In this document: positions 37,921 through 49,469 of the stretch, one piece after another
Position numbering within the stretch: position 1 is the stretch's first letter
Layout of the letters: each line of letters begins with the position of its first letter
Source of the DNA: Anarhynchus alexandrinus
Lineage: Eukaryota; Chordata; Aves; Charadriiformes; Charadriidae
Reading direction: 5' to 3'
DNA: 64,000 bases
Assembly: GCA_008711295.1 (NCBI GenBank)
Contig: VUYV01000154.1
Span: forward strand, 2,049,319-2,113,318
The notes under the pieces: generated by a model
Databases searched by the model: none
The model's input: only the letters and a program-made list of their open reading frames with translations
What the model was told of the DNA's origin: nothing
Position numbers and translations under genes: made by a program

Positions 37921-38299
37921 GTTGAAACTAGGAGGTGGTTGGATTAATATCCAGCAATTTTAATCAAACTGAAAAGAAAGTATCCAGCTGAAAGTAAGAA
38001 AGGAAAGAAAGTAATCCAGCTGAAAAGAGGTATTTTTTGTACTTGGCAGGTAGTGAGCTTCTGGAGTACGTTGCCCCAGGAGGTGGCAAACCTGCTGATA
38101 TCAGCAGATTCAACAGGGAATTAGACTAATTCATTGACAACTGGTCTATGATACTAGGAAGAATATGAGTGGAAGATACTGAAGGTAGAGACCGGGCTCA
38201 CCTGCTCTTCCTGAAGAGCATCTCTGCTGGGGATGGTCCTGGGCTGGATGAACCACTGATCTCACTCAATATGACATTTTTTATTTTCCTAATGCAAAA

Positions 38300-41200
38300 C
38301 CCTCACCATTTCTGGGTCTATGTGCTATCTCCTGCTCCGGTAACTTCTGAAGCTGTAGTGTTCCAAGCCAAGGACATCTTTTAAGTATGCAGAAATCTAC
38401 TGTTTGTAAAGGAAAACAATCAAAAGGGGTAAATGGGGAGATGCACGGAGGTTCTGTAATCTGTGACTGGCCAGCAACCAGCCTTTGTCTAAAAATCAAG
38501 CTACGAGATGATGGCAGCTGTTGACGCCCTGCAGCATAATTTGCCTTCTCATCAGCTTTACTTTCCACAACAGTCCCATGCAAATTAAAATATTCCTGCC
38601 CTTATTTCCCTAAAGGGCAGAAAGGAAATGAGGATGGAGGTGTTAGGAGAAAGGCTGTGAAAAGAGCCCTATTTATCGATACGAGAAAGACAGAGCATCT
38701 GGGATAGTGCAGAGGTAAATGCAACGGTCCCAGGTATGGTGGAGATAGTGTGGGGAAAGGGTAGAGCGAGAAAGAAGTTCATGGGGAAGGAATCACAGAG
38801 TCCTGGTGTGGGGTTGACCGGGGGAAAGCAAGAGTTGTGTATTATAGGGGTAATTCTACTACATTTGTAGAAGCCAATATGGTGTGCATTTAGGTCCATT
38901 CACCCCCACACTACACTGTAGTGCATACATACCATATATGCGGTTGTGTCGTAAAGGGGGGTTAGCTGATTCCTTAATAAATACAGATTTTGGTACCATG
39001 CTGTCTGGGTGCTCTAGAGGCTCCTAAAACAAACTATTTTGATGCTCAGTCAAATCTGAAAAGCAAACATATGAATTCTGCCTAATGCTGAAGCCATTAG
39101 AAATCCGCCCACCCCAAAACTAATTTTAATACAGATAGGAAAGCAATTTCCTGACAAGAAAGCTCTTAATAGAGTGTGCTAATAGCGAACAGCAAGGAGA
39201 GGATCGTGGGCTCTGGTGCAGCTTAGCAACCATGCTGGGAACCAGGAGGAGACCAACATTAGGAAAGGTTGTCCACAGTGGCTAGGGCAGGGACAGCATT
39301 TCAGGATGACCAAGACCAAGCTATGGAAGAGACCCCTTTGCTCTGTGGCTGTGGAGGTGGTGAATGGCCTTGGTTGTTGCTTGTCATGTACAGCAGGAGA
39401 ATAGCAGCACTCCTGGCCATTGCTGGTGTGATGCTAGGGTCAGCTTGGAGGTCCTTGGCCAACAAGTGCAATAGAGAAAAAGTAGGTGTGGGTATGGGTG
39501 TATTTTTATTGGCATTACAATGTTCTGACGTCTTTCCAGGTGAAAGGCATTTCATTTCCCACTTGACTGTCTCTGGATTCAATCAGAGGACTTGGAGTCC
39601 ACCAAGCCAAGCAGAAAGGGATGGAAAGCCTCCAGGAAACTCAGCATTTTCTCTTGGCTTTCCCTGTTGTTTTTACTTTCCTCCCCTCAGTTTGCAGCCA
39701 TTTGTATTGGCAACCCTCACTCCCTGCGAGGGCTTAGGTGCTGAGGTTGGGGATATCCTTAGAGGCTGTAGCAGTCCAAATTTGATGCTCCCAGCTCTGT
39801 TGAGGGGGTGGGAGGCCTCCTGACTCCCTGTAACCTGCGTGGTGTTTCTGACCCTGAGCGCTGAGTCTGTGGTATCTGGCTGCCTGTAGACCTTCGTCAG
39901 CTGTCTGGTTTTTGGTGGAAGCCCTCCTGTAAGAGTCAGCTTGCTTATAATAAACTAATGAGTCATGCAAGCATGGCATTTCTTTCTGCTTTACCTTAGG
40001 ATCGGATTGTCACATAAGCAGACTCCACAACTTTGACTCGATGAGGCTCTGGTTTGCTCTGGCATCTCTTCTCCCATGGGGACCTTCATTTTTGTGTCTG
40101 CTTTTCTGAGCTGCCCTGAGAAATGCACACAAAAATACTGCTCCCATGGGGGCAGAGGGGATTCCCTGTCTGCTGCTGGTGGCTTCTGCATGGCCACGCC
40201 TGGACCTGTCTTCTCCACACACCGCAGGGCAGTGATGCTCTGTTGTAGCTTGCCCCCATGTAGCCTCTGTGGGTCAATCTGTGCATTGTGGGTGGATGAA
40301 CCCTGTGGTGGGTGCCTCTCATCTTGTGATGGAAATAACACCAGGGCCCCGCTCTCAAGAATGCGTCATGGTGGCTCTATTTTGGGAAACAGCCGTACAA
40401 ATGAGAGTTTGAAGAGTGCAGTGTGCATCAAATCTAGGACGCGTGTTCGGCTCTGGTAGGGAAAGGGAGGCCCGTTTGCTTTTCACTGTGGGGATGAGGT
40501 CCTCTACTCACCCCAGGAGCTGTTCCTGTGCAAAGGCCCCCATGTCTGCAGAGGCCACCCCACTGTGGCTCTGTGGAGAGCCGCAGGCCCTGCCTGAAAA
40601 GCATGGGATCCAGCAAACGGTGCAACCCCTGGTCTTCTAACGGTGTCCTAACCATGGAGGATTGTCACCCTCCAGAAATGTTACAGTATCTATTTATATA
40701 GAGCCTTCCACTGTGGGTGCTTCTTACTAATCTAACTCCACTTCTGGAGGTGGTTTTTTCATTACTTCTCAGGCCCAGGTTTTGGCTGACTTGGAAGTTG
40801 GTAGTGGCTCTGCCATGAATTCAGTGGCACACTGAGAAACACAGTTTCTCACACACTGAGAAAAGGCCTTGTGGGACTGAAGATTTCACCTGAGATGGGA
40901 GCACCAACAGAAGTCCATAGGATTTATACTCTGTAATCCTGTGGGGGATACAGTAAATCTGAGTTTCTTTACGCCTTGATGTCCAGACTGCAAATTGAAG
41001 TGGTGCCACTGGTCCAGATGCAGTGGGCAGGGACAGAATGGGGGGCCTGTTTAATTAATTGGTGGTCTCTTAAGACTACAGAGGAACCATATGTAGCATC
41101 ACAGAATTGGAAATGTGATCATAGGATCTAGAATTGAATCTGATGGCTACACTTGTCCCAGACTACTTACAAGACTCGCTTTGTCCAGCACGGGAATTCA

Positions 41201-42700
41201 GCCCAGTGCACTGGAGGCAGATGCTTAGCACTGCCCTGCTTATCTCTAGGTTGTGGCAAGAGATGAAAAACTTCATCTTCCAATGGAAGAACAAGGAGAG
41301 TTTAATTAGGCAGATTATAATTGCCCAAACTTGGTTTCCCCAAGACAAGAGGATGGTGCCAGCCAGCGTAGCGCTCCCATTCCCCATGGAGCTGAGCAGA
41401 TTTACACTAAACCAGGAACTTGAAATGTGCATTCAGTAGAGGAAGCGTTACATAGAATCTTGGAAGACAAATATTTTCTGCCCTTTTTAGAAATAGAAAG
41501 TCAACCGTGCTCTTTTGTGCAACACAAGTTGTGCCGTACCAAGCCTGAGCTTTGCTCAGCAGAGCTGGGGCTGATGTCTCCCCAGCCCTGGAGCTTGTGG
41601 TGGGAGATGGGCACACAGAAAACTCCTGGACACTCCATCACTCAGTATTTGTCTCTGCTGAGTGTTTTCCTCGCTGAATTGCAACCACAGGTCTGGCAAA
41701 CCTTCACCTGAACGATGGTTGATAAGGTTGGTCCCTGAGGATGGATGCATTTCATAAATGAAAAGACTGTGATATCTCCAAAGGCAGGACGATCTCCAGG
41801 GACCCCTCTGCCCATCTGTATGAGGTGGGTTTTAATTCCCTCTCCAACTTGGCCTTGGCCCCCACAGATGAGATTTCTTTGCCTAACCTATTAAAAACCA
41901 GATTAAGATCTCTTGCAGAGGTCATTTAGCAAACAGTGAGACGAATTGGCAGCCCTTCTCTAAGGAATACTTGTTTTCTTCTCAATCCTCAAAACAATCT
42001 GGGGAATGTGTTCAGAGTCAGCCCATTTCTGAACTTAACTCTCCCATTCCCAGCAAAATATAGTCTGTGTGCTGCCCCTTGTGCCTGGGATGGGGTGAGC
42101 TGGACCCCAGCCCTGCCTTCCTAAGCTGCATTGATTTTCCGGAGCACGTAGAAGGGTTTGTGTTGTGTGTGTGGGTATGCCGTGATGAGAGGGTGACTAA
42201 ACCCGATGGGTGTGCAGTTACATAAATTTGCATCATCCTGTACGATGTATGTAAAGCACAGGGATGACTCAAAGGCAGGAGCTGCAGTGGCACGTAAAGT
42301 CTGCTGGCTGTCAGTGACTGACAAAGCTGCTGGCTCGGTGTTGGGTCTTGTTGGGTGTCCCCTTTGTGCTGGGGGTGGTGGCTTCTCCTGCACTGGGGCA
42401 TCAGGGAGCAGGGAAGGTTTAGTACTGAGCCTCTGGGGCTGCAAACAAGTCAACCAGTGAGTCAGCATTACGTGGAAATGCAATATTGTATATGCGGGCT
42501 GTTGAAACGCAAAACAGCTGATAGGAAAATGAGCCCTGTATCTCTATGGTGGTGAGTCCACCACTGCCCGTAGGAGGGGAGATCATGTTTAGATGTAGTG
42601 ATAAAGGATGAACTACAAGCAGAACTCAGCTGTGAGCCCTCTCAAGGGGAGGATCCAGCCCAAAAAGCCTAGAGTAAAACACTTTGGATCACTGAGAAAG
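38300..42700. other. Intron DNA, nothing recognised
   Basis: No repeat family or exon recognised. The open frame 39269-39823 (184 codons) has no recognisable domain and no sign of splicing context. Confidence 0.4.
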
Positions 42701-42727
42701 ATTTTGCTGGTAAGGCTCCTCTCTATC

Positions 42728-42767
42728 AAAAAAAGAAAAAAAAAAAGGCAAAAGGAAAAAAAAAAAT
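42728..42767. repeat. A-rich low-complexity tract
   Basis: Poly-A with G/GG/C interruptions. Confidence 0.85.
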
Positions 42768-42876
42768 ATTAGTTTTTTCCAGGAATCAGGGCAATCCTCA
42801 GTATTCAGATTCATGCCTTCAAAATTGCAAGATGTGAAAAAAAAAATCTAAATTTTTAATACTCAAATTAACTTTC

Positions 42877-43038
42877 TAGATTACGGAACTTAGATTTCCA
42901 TACTTTAATGTTTTTCTGTTTTTTTTTGTTTTTTTTGGTTTTTTTTGCAACGGAGGTNTAGATTATGGAACTTAGATTTCCATACTTTAATTTTTTGGGG
43001 TTTTTTTTTGGTTTTTTTTTGTTTTTTTCAACGGAGGT
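42877..43038. repeat. Duplicated 80-bp segment either side of a single N
   Basis: The segment 42877-42957, from TAGATTACGGAACTTAGATT to CAACGGAGGT, is repeated at 42959-43038 with the same order: the same TTTCCATACTTTAAT, the same T-rich middle and the same CAACGGAGGT end. Differences are mainly in homopolymer lengths. The only base between them is N (42958). This looks like two contig ends that overlap but were not merged, rather than a biological tandem duplication. Confidence 0.85.
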
Positions 43039-43039
43039 C

Positions 43040-44430
43040 AGAACCTTATTTGTAAAACAGAAAAGAAAAGAAAGCAGCCCCCCATCCCATTTCCCTCCAC
43101 CTCTCTCGGAAAGCCTTGTGGGCTCCGGGACACTGGGCATTCGGAAAAGGACCAGGAATCATGAGTGGGCAGTGCTGGCGCTGCCTCAAATCCCCCTGTA
43201 ATAAACACACCAGCTGAAGGCATATGGTAAAAATGCATTTTTATCATGTTTTATGTGGATTAATGATTTAAATAAACATTTTTCTCATTTGTGTATGTTC
43301 GGGGCAGCATTTGCTCGACGTCTAAGAAAACTCACTGAGCTTTCTCTGGCTTTCTCGGTGGCTGCACTTGAAGGCTAAGTTTGTTTGATCTGCCTCAACC
43401 CCCTCTAATGTTTGTCATTTGTATTAGCCACAAGACTGCAGTGAGACAGCGGTTGCTGATCCCTGAGGGGTCTGGTTTTCCCTTGATGTGTCTGTAACTC
43501 CTTTCATAATAATAAGAGTTATTTGTACGTATGGAGGGGATTAGTTAATGACCTGCGATGCACAATCCACCAGGGCACGGCTCTCCAGTGACTGCCATTA
43601 TGTGATGTGCTGCGGTGACTTCTTGAGTGCTTTGGAGGTGTGCCTTCTTTAAGTTTCAGTGCATGATAAAGACAAGTATGCCTGCCTGTATTTCAAGATG
43701 GGAAAACTGAGGCGTTCCCCATTTGGTGGGTAAATAACGTGAGGTGCTGCAAAGTAAAGCGATTTATTGTACGTGAGGTCAGGGTGCTGTGGTTCACTAA
43801 GTCACCTCTCCTCAGCTGTGCTCTCGTAGGGGCCATGGGTGTCCTCTTAACTGGGGGCAATTGTTGGGAAATGAGCTTAGCCGGAGAGGAGAGGTGATTA
43901 AGCTGGGATAGGTGAGGTTAAGTGCGCACACATTGCCCATGACTTTGCTTATGAGGTTATTTGTAACATGAAGGTTTCTAAGCCTCCAGTGTCGGATGCA
44001 GGAACCAGGCTGGTGGCACGCTCAGGACCATGAGGTTGGGGCTTAAGCCCATGAAGTTGTGGCTCAAGCCCATGCACATGCCTGTGCTTTCCCAAAACTG
44101 TCAGAAATAGTAGGAGCAGTTATGGAGGGAGAGCATGGCAGCATGAAGGCTTTCCTAAGCCCCCATTTTGTCAAGGAGTTTTCCTGCTTGTGCAGTGTCT
44201 GTGCTGGTATTTATACCTATGGTCACCGCGTTGCATGCCCCGGGTTCCCATCAGCCCAATGTAAAGCCCTCGTCCCAGGGCTTACTCTGAGGGCAGTATA
44301 TAGCGTCTGGGAATGACTCATAAACCTCTGTATAGCACATCTACTCCTGGCCAGATGTAAAACTAACCACATGCTTTTAGTGTTATCTTGACCTAGACTA
44401 GTGTTGCTATTTTGGGGGTTTTATGTCAGA
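43040..44430. other. Intron DNA, nearly nothing recognised
   Basis: A weak MIR-like antisense stretch (AAGATGGGAAAACTGAGGCG at about 43698-43717) and an imperfect 21-bp direct duplication at 44029-44070 are visible. No gene. Confidence 0.4.
44029..44070. repeat. Imperfect 21-bp tandem duplication
   Basis: CATGAGGTTGGGGCTTAAGCC and CATGAAGTTGTGGCTCAAGC(C) lie head to tail, differing at about three positions, and a third partial CATGCA follows. Confidence 0.75.
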
Positions 44431-44437
44431 GGCAAAA

Positions 44438-44730
44438 AAATCCTGGAAATCACTGATGGAAAAGACCTATGAGATCATCCCTTCCACCCACAGGATTGTT
44501 CCCTGCAAAATATTCTCCATCATTTTGTCCAAAGCAGTCAAAATTTGCTTAAGTGAGGGGGATCCTCATGCTTCCCCAGGGGAACACTTACATCTTGCTG
44601 CGTGCCAGGGAGGACTCACTCATCCCAAATCCACAGTCCAAAGTTAATTTTACTCAGTTTAAACCTGCCCGTCCAAGTTCAAATCCCCGACACTTGTTCC
44701 TGCTCTTCTTGCTGTTCATACCCAGCACGA
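44438..44730 (-). mobile_element. Very old CR1 3'-end fragment
   Basis: GATGGAAAAGACCTATGAGA and TCATCCCTTCCACCCAC correspond to the antisense CR1 3' end (TGGAAAAGACCTxxxAGxTCATCxAGTCCAxCC). AAGTGAGGGGGATCCTCATG and CTTCCCCAGGGGAAC correspond to the GTGATGGxGATTCCACxACCTCCCTxGG block. Then AAACCT and CTTGTTCCTGCTCTTC echo further CR1 antisense blocks. Heavily diverged. Confidence 0.5.
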
Positions 44731-44739
44731 CACAAGAAC

Positions 44740-47700
44740 GAGATGACACCCCGTGAGCTGAGCGCAGGCTGCTCAGCCATCTGTAACGGGATGAGTTTGC
44801 CATCAGACCTCAAATAGTTGCCTGGGGGCTCCCCCGCTGTACTGCTGTCACAAGGGTGGTAGAGGACAGCAAGCCTCATATACCAGGGCTGCGTCTCCTC
44901 CATCCCTCTGAGGCACAAACTTCCCACAAGGCATTTTTTTTTTAAATTTTGTTGAAATATCTCACTTGCTGCTTCATGGGATGTGAAGACCCAGAGTGGC
45001 AGCCTGGTGCTGTTTCCTATCAAAGAAAAAGGTGAAATTCCCACTGAATGGGAACGGGCTGCAGTAAGTCGGTGGTGGCTACCTGATGGACAAGAGCTGG
45101 ATTAGACCATCTCAATGTGTCCATGTGCTCAGGCTCCTGGGCAGGGGTGCTGGGGGGACACCAACCCTTCCATCAAACCTTGTCATGTCCGAGATGCTGC
45201 AAATGATTAACAGCCTCTGCTAATGAGTATTGCAACATCATTGAGAGGTCTATTTTTAATATAAAATGCAATTGCAAAAAAGAAAAAAAAAAAGTCAGGC
45301 CCCACATAACAGATTTTATAGATATGTTGGAAAAGAAAATAATCTGTCTGCAGGGTGGGGACTTTGCGTGCCAGGTCCCCGCTTCAGCCCGGCTGTACGC
45401 CCCATCTCGCCCTTGCGTCTCCTGGGGGTGGAAATGGAAACCTCTGCACTGAGCTCTGGCAGTACAAGTGGATACCAGGGAAAGTTTTTTGCCAATACTT
45501 AGCAGGAGCCAACTCTTGCTTCCTTGCAGCAGTTAAACACATCACTGCACCGAGCCCGCACAGCCCTCCTGGCACTGACTGAATAGGTATTTGTGGGTTG
45601 TGGGTGGTTTTGTTTGTTTTTTTTCACAGGGGTCATTTTCTTGCTAGACTTCTGAGCACTCATCTGTGGAACATGAAATTGCCTGACCCCAAAGCTCATC
45701 CCTGGGTTGGTGAGATCCATAAGTTTGCAGTGAGCAATATTTTCCCTCCTTTATACATACAAGAGTCTTCAGACTGCAATCACTCAGCAGCCAGCAATTT
45801 TCAGCTGTCTTTCCTCTATGTTTTCAGTGGGATTTGAACACCTTTGGAAAGTGTAAACTTACAGCCAAGGATCAGAAAATGAGGCCTTGCTCTGTGATCT
45901 TCCTTGGGCAAGCTTTCTGTAGAGGCCATGGTTACCTCCTCAGAGGGGCTACAGTGGCTGAAGGGATGCTCTGCGGGATGCATCCGAGATGCCTGGGACG
46001 GCTCCAGGCTGCACGCAAGGGATGTGCCAGGTTGCCCCGTGCCGTAGCCAACGTGCAGACTGAGGGAAGGTTTGCCTGATGGCAGATCCTAGGTAAACTG
46101 AAACCCCAGAGCTTTGTGCGGGGCTGGTGCAGCCCCTCTTAACCATTACAGGATGCTGATGTGCAAGTGTTAGGAGGAAGGAGAAGGTCCCCATGTCCGT
46201 GGACAAGCCTGGTTCATTTTGAGCACATGCTGGGGGGAAGAGGTGTAGAGTGAAAAGTGCCTTTCAGAAAAATATCATCTCTTGCTCCTCCTGTGGTTCC
46301 ACTGTTTTTACTGAAATCTGCTTGTCCTGCCTCCAACCCCCAGAACTTAGCTCTACCTTCCTCTCACACAGCTGCGTCCTACTAACAACATCCCCCCCAT
46401 CTCACTCCCATTAATCTTCCCATATTCATTGGACCTTCTCTTGTCTCATTTATTTTGCTCTGTTTGCATCTATTTGCTGTGCAAATTCCTCAGGTCAGGG
46501 GCTGTCTGTATAAAGCATATAGTGAATATCCTGTAGAATTTCAGTACATAGTTTTTTTCAGAATACATAAAATCATGGTAACTTCAACCCTATAGGCTGC
46601 TTTTACAAGTCGCTCCCCATTTGACTTGACCCAACTTGTAAAAATAAAAAGAATTCCTGTAACAAAAGAATATAAACCTCAGTTCCCATCAGAGTTTGGC
46701 TCAATAATAGCTCAATCTTGCAGAAATGTGGGAAAAATATGCAAAAATTCTGTTCTCCGTATCAAGCGCAAACACTTGGAGTGCATTGGGTTATTTTTCA
46801 TCATTGCCAGGCTCTACGGTGCCTGCCTGCATCCATTTCTTACCACCCACAAAAGCTGCTTTCAGAGCAACCAGGCTGAGTCATTAGTGTCCTTAGCTGC
46901 AAATTTCGCTCTTTGAGCTTCAAGCTGCTTCTTTGCATGGCACATTTGTGCCGATTCACTGAAGCGCAATTCATTTGTTTTATCGATACATCCACGGGAC
47001 AAAGGGCTGAGTCGAAAGGAGCCCGGGGTTGGGGTATCGAACCTTTCGTCTCTCGAATCATTGCACCATGCCCTGGGCTGGCAGGGGACAGCAGCCATCC
47101 CAAGCTGATGGCCTTTGTGCAACGATTTGGAGGTCACAACTGCACTCGTAGCAGTCAGATGTCTTTGCTGCAGAAAACTGACCACCGGAGATGTTAGCAG
47201 AAGGCCATATGGAAGATGCTTTGCCACTGTCAGCCACGCAGCAGGTCAGCACGGCACCTTGCCTTCCAGGCTAGCAGCAGCGTGTGTCTGTGTCTGGGCT
47301 GGTTCTCTTTCCTGGACCCTGTGGACAGGCTCACTGCCTGTAGTACAGTCTTTTGTGATGGCATTATAAATTCTGGACCAATTACTCTTGCTTCACTCAT
47401 GTAAAATTCAGAGAAATTGACTGTCGGAGCAAAGCCCTTCCTCATTTCCTGCCTTGCATCCACTTCCAACTAACAGTGGAACCACGAAATCTCTTGAGTT
47501 TTATTATAAAATTACTGAACAACCAAGAGGCTGAGCCCTTGCTTTAAGTGGAAGCCTCAGTGCAGCCTCAGCTCTGAAGCTGCTTTCCACTTTTGCAATT
47601 ATCCATTTACAGTAAATAAGAGAATATGATATAATGGACTCACAGATACATTGCTGTTAATTATTGGCAGTATTGTAGACTCAGCTGATATTTAGCTCTG

Positions 47701-49350
47701 TTGTTGGAGGTGCTCTACAATGGTGCAAACTGGAGTGCTTATGGCTTGAACAAGGTCAACTGAGCACCTGGGGAAGACCTCAATGTTGTCTCAAGGCCAT
47801 TAGTTATATCCATTTGTGTATAACCAAGGAAGGAGGCAACCACAAACCCACCAACACCTGAAAACAACAGGCTGTTCATTATGCACATCTCTTCATGGGG
47901 GTGCACGCACCAGAATTCTGCCTTTTATTCTCTTTCTGAGTTTCCATGAGCTGCTTTCTGTCAGCAAACATCCCTTTTGTCATAACATAACTGTTCTGAA
48001 AGAGGACCAAATCCTCTTGCTGTAAGTCTATGCCGTGAATACAAGGTTTGCTTTGGAAGTTGACCAGGAACATTTCTCGTCTGCAGAGATTTTCCCCTTA
48101 TTGAGGGTTTCACACTTTTGGGAATGTTCATTCCTCTGGGGCCTTTGGCACTGTAGAGACGCCGCCAGCATTTGGGGGGACACAAAAGGAGCAGGATCTT
48201 GATTGTAAAACTATCGCTTCAAGACCTGATGATTCATAGGCTTTAAGGGCTTGTCCATGCCACAGACTCGAGTGTAACTGGGCCACCAGTCTCACCGGCA
48301 CCCCAGACTGGTTTGCTTACAGTGTCCAGAAGGGCTTGCAAGGTTGGGCACCCACCCAAGGTGATGTAGCTAAATGGCATCTGGAACAAACTAATTTGGC
48401 GTACCTCTGTCCCCTGCGTGGCTGGATCCCACATTGGCCCTGGCTCAGACCTCCCTTGGGTCTCCTGCAGGACAGGTCATATCCAGTAGCTCACTTGAGC
48501 AAAAGAAGTCAAAATTTGGCCTTTAGCCTCAAAGCAGGTGGGTGTTTTTTTCACAGCAGTATGGCTGAGGCGTTGGGGTAAGGATCGGTTGACCCGAGGG
48601 ATTTGTAGTAGCAATTCAAAGATAAACCTGTGCAGTTTCTTATCATTTGAGCTAAACAGCCAAACTCTTCATACAGCATTGCCATATCCCGTTTCCTGAG
48701 CGCAGATAGGGGCCACAAGATGTGATATCAGCAGTGGATTACTTTGCGGTGTGACCCCTCCTTACTGTTTCACAACCTGGTCTTTTTTGTGCAGACTGTC
48801 TAATAGAAGCATTTTTTTTTTCAGAAGCAAGAACCTGCTGTCTCTGTGCCACATACTTTTAATGAATAGGGGAATAAGAGGTATAATCTGATTGTTTAAT
48901 GAAAAAAAATACAGTATAAGTATAGGCAGCAGAGATGGTCAGTCACAGAAAAAAGGGGTCATTTGCATTGTGATGCTTCATATAAATAAAATACTCCAGA
49001 TAGTTCCTGTGAACCAGTGGCATATACAGATGATTAATAACAATAACACGCCAGTTCCAGTTGGCAGGAGACGCTCTTCAGCATTGGCACGTAAGTGCCG
49101 AGAGCTGAGCAATCGGGAGTTTTGCATATTGTGTGGGTACAAAATCAAGATGTGGTTCTGTGGCTCCAGTGTGTGAAAGAGGCAGGAGGGTTATCAGAAC
49201 GAAACCCATCTTCTTTCTTTTGGCTGCGTCGTTTAACGGGGATAGGCTTTATTAAGGTTGAAGGCACGGATTGGGTGCTAGAAGATGTTAGCTTTATTGC
49301 TGTTTCTCGCAATGATTCCTCGCATTCCCATGTCCAGAAAATATGACTGT
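44740..49350. other. Intron DNA, mostly unassigned
   Basis: Around 46440-46530, TTCCTCAGGTCAGGGGCTGT and CTGTATAAAGCATATAGTG resemble the 3' part of old sauropsid MIR/LINE tails (CTCxGGGCAGGGACTGTCT...). Nothing else recognised; no gene. Confidence 0.4.
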
Positions 49351-49353
49351 TCA

Positions 49354-49465
49354 TCGCCTCTATTTCCTTGCCAATAAAATGGGGATCACAACACCACTTA
49401 TCTCACAGGACTATTACGAGCTTGAATGAATTAATATCTCTGAAGCGCTCTGATGGTAGGTGCAA
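49354..49465 (+). repeat. MIR-like SINE, 3' half
   Basis: CTCTATTTCCTTGCCAATAA, AATGGGGATCACAACACCAC, TTATCTCACAGGACTATTAC, GAGCTTGAATGAATTAATAT and GAAGCGCTCTGA follow the second half of MIR (CAGTTTCCTCATCTGTAAAATGGGGATAATAATACC...CACAGGGTTGTTGTGAGGATTAAATGAGTTAAT...AAGCGCTTTGA). Confidence 0.7.
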
Positions 49466-49469
49466 AATC

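Larger units (their letters stand above)
35735..38294 (+). mobile_element. Ancient CR1-type LINE with 5' coding parts, internally deleted
   Basis: Blocks occur in CR1 order on the plus strand: SGNH-esterase blocks of ORF1 (35747-36173), inter-ORF DNA, ORF2 endonuclease with an intact GDFNYP block (36840-36857), the end of reverse transcriptase (FADEAKL at 37419-37439), the ORF2 C-terminus, and a 3' UTR ending in CTCACTCAATATGACATTTT, the turtle/crocodile-style CR1 terminus (...CAATATGGCA...). About 2.6 kb remain of an element of about 4.5 kb; most of the reverse transcriptase is missing. Several stops and frameshifts show it is dead. Family assignment is from memory of motifs; the 5' boundary is uncertain. 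Confidence 0.8.

Noticed and set aside
39269..39823. 184-codon plus-strand frame
   Set aside because: No domain, no homopolymer-free conserved pattern, ordinary ATG context; best treated as chance in moderately GC-rich intron DNA.
43670..43800. Possible antisense MIR (AAGATGGGAAAACTGAGGCG)
   Set aside because: A single core-like block without the expected flanking blocks; not enough to call.
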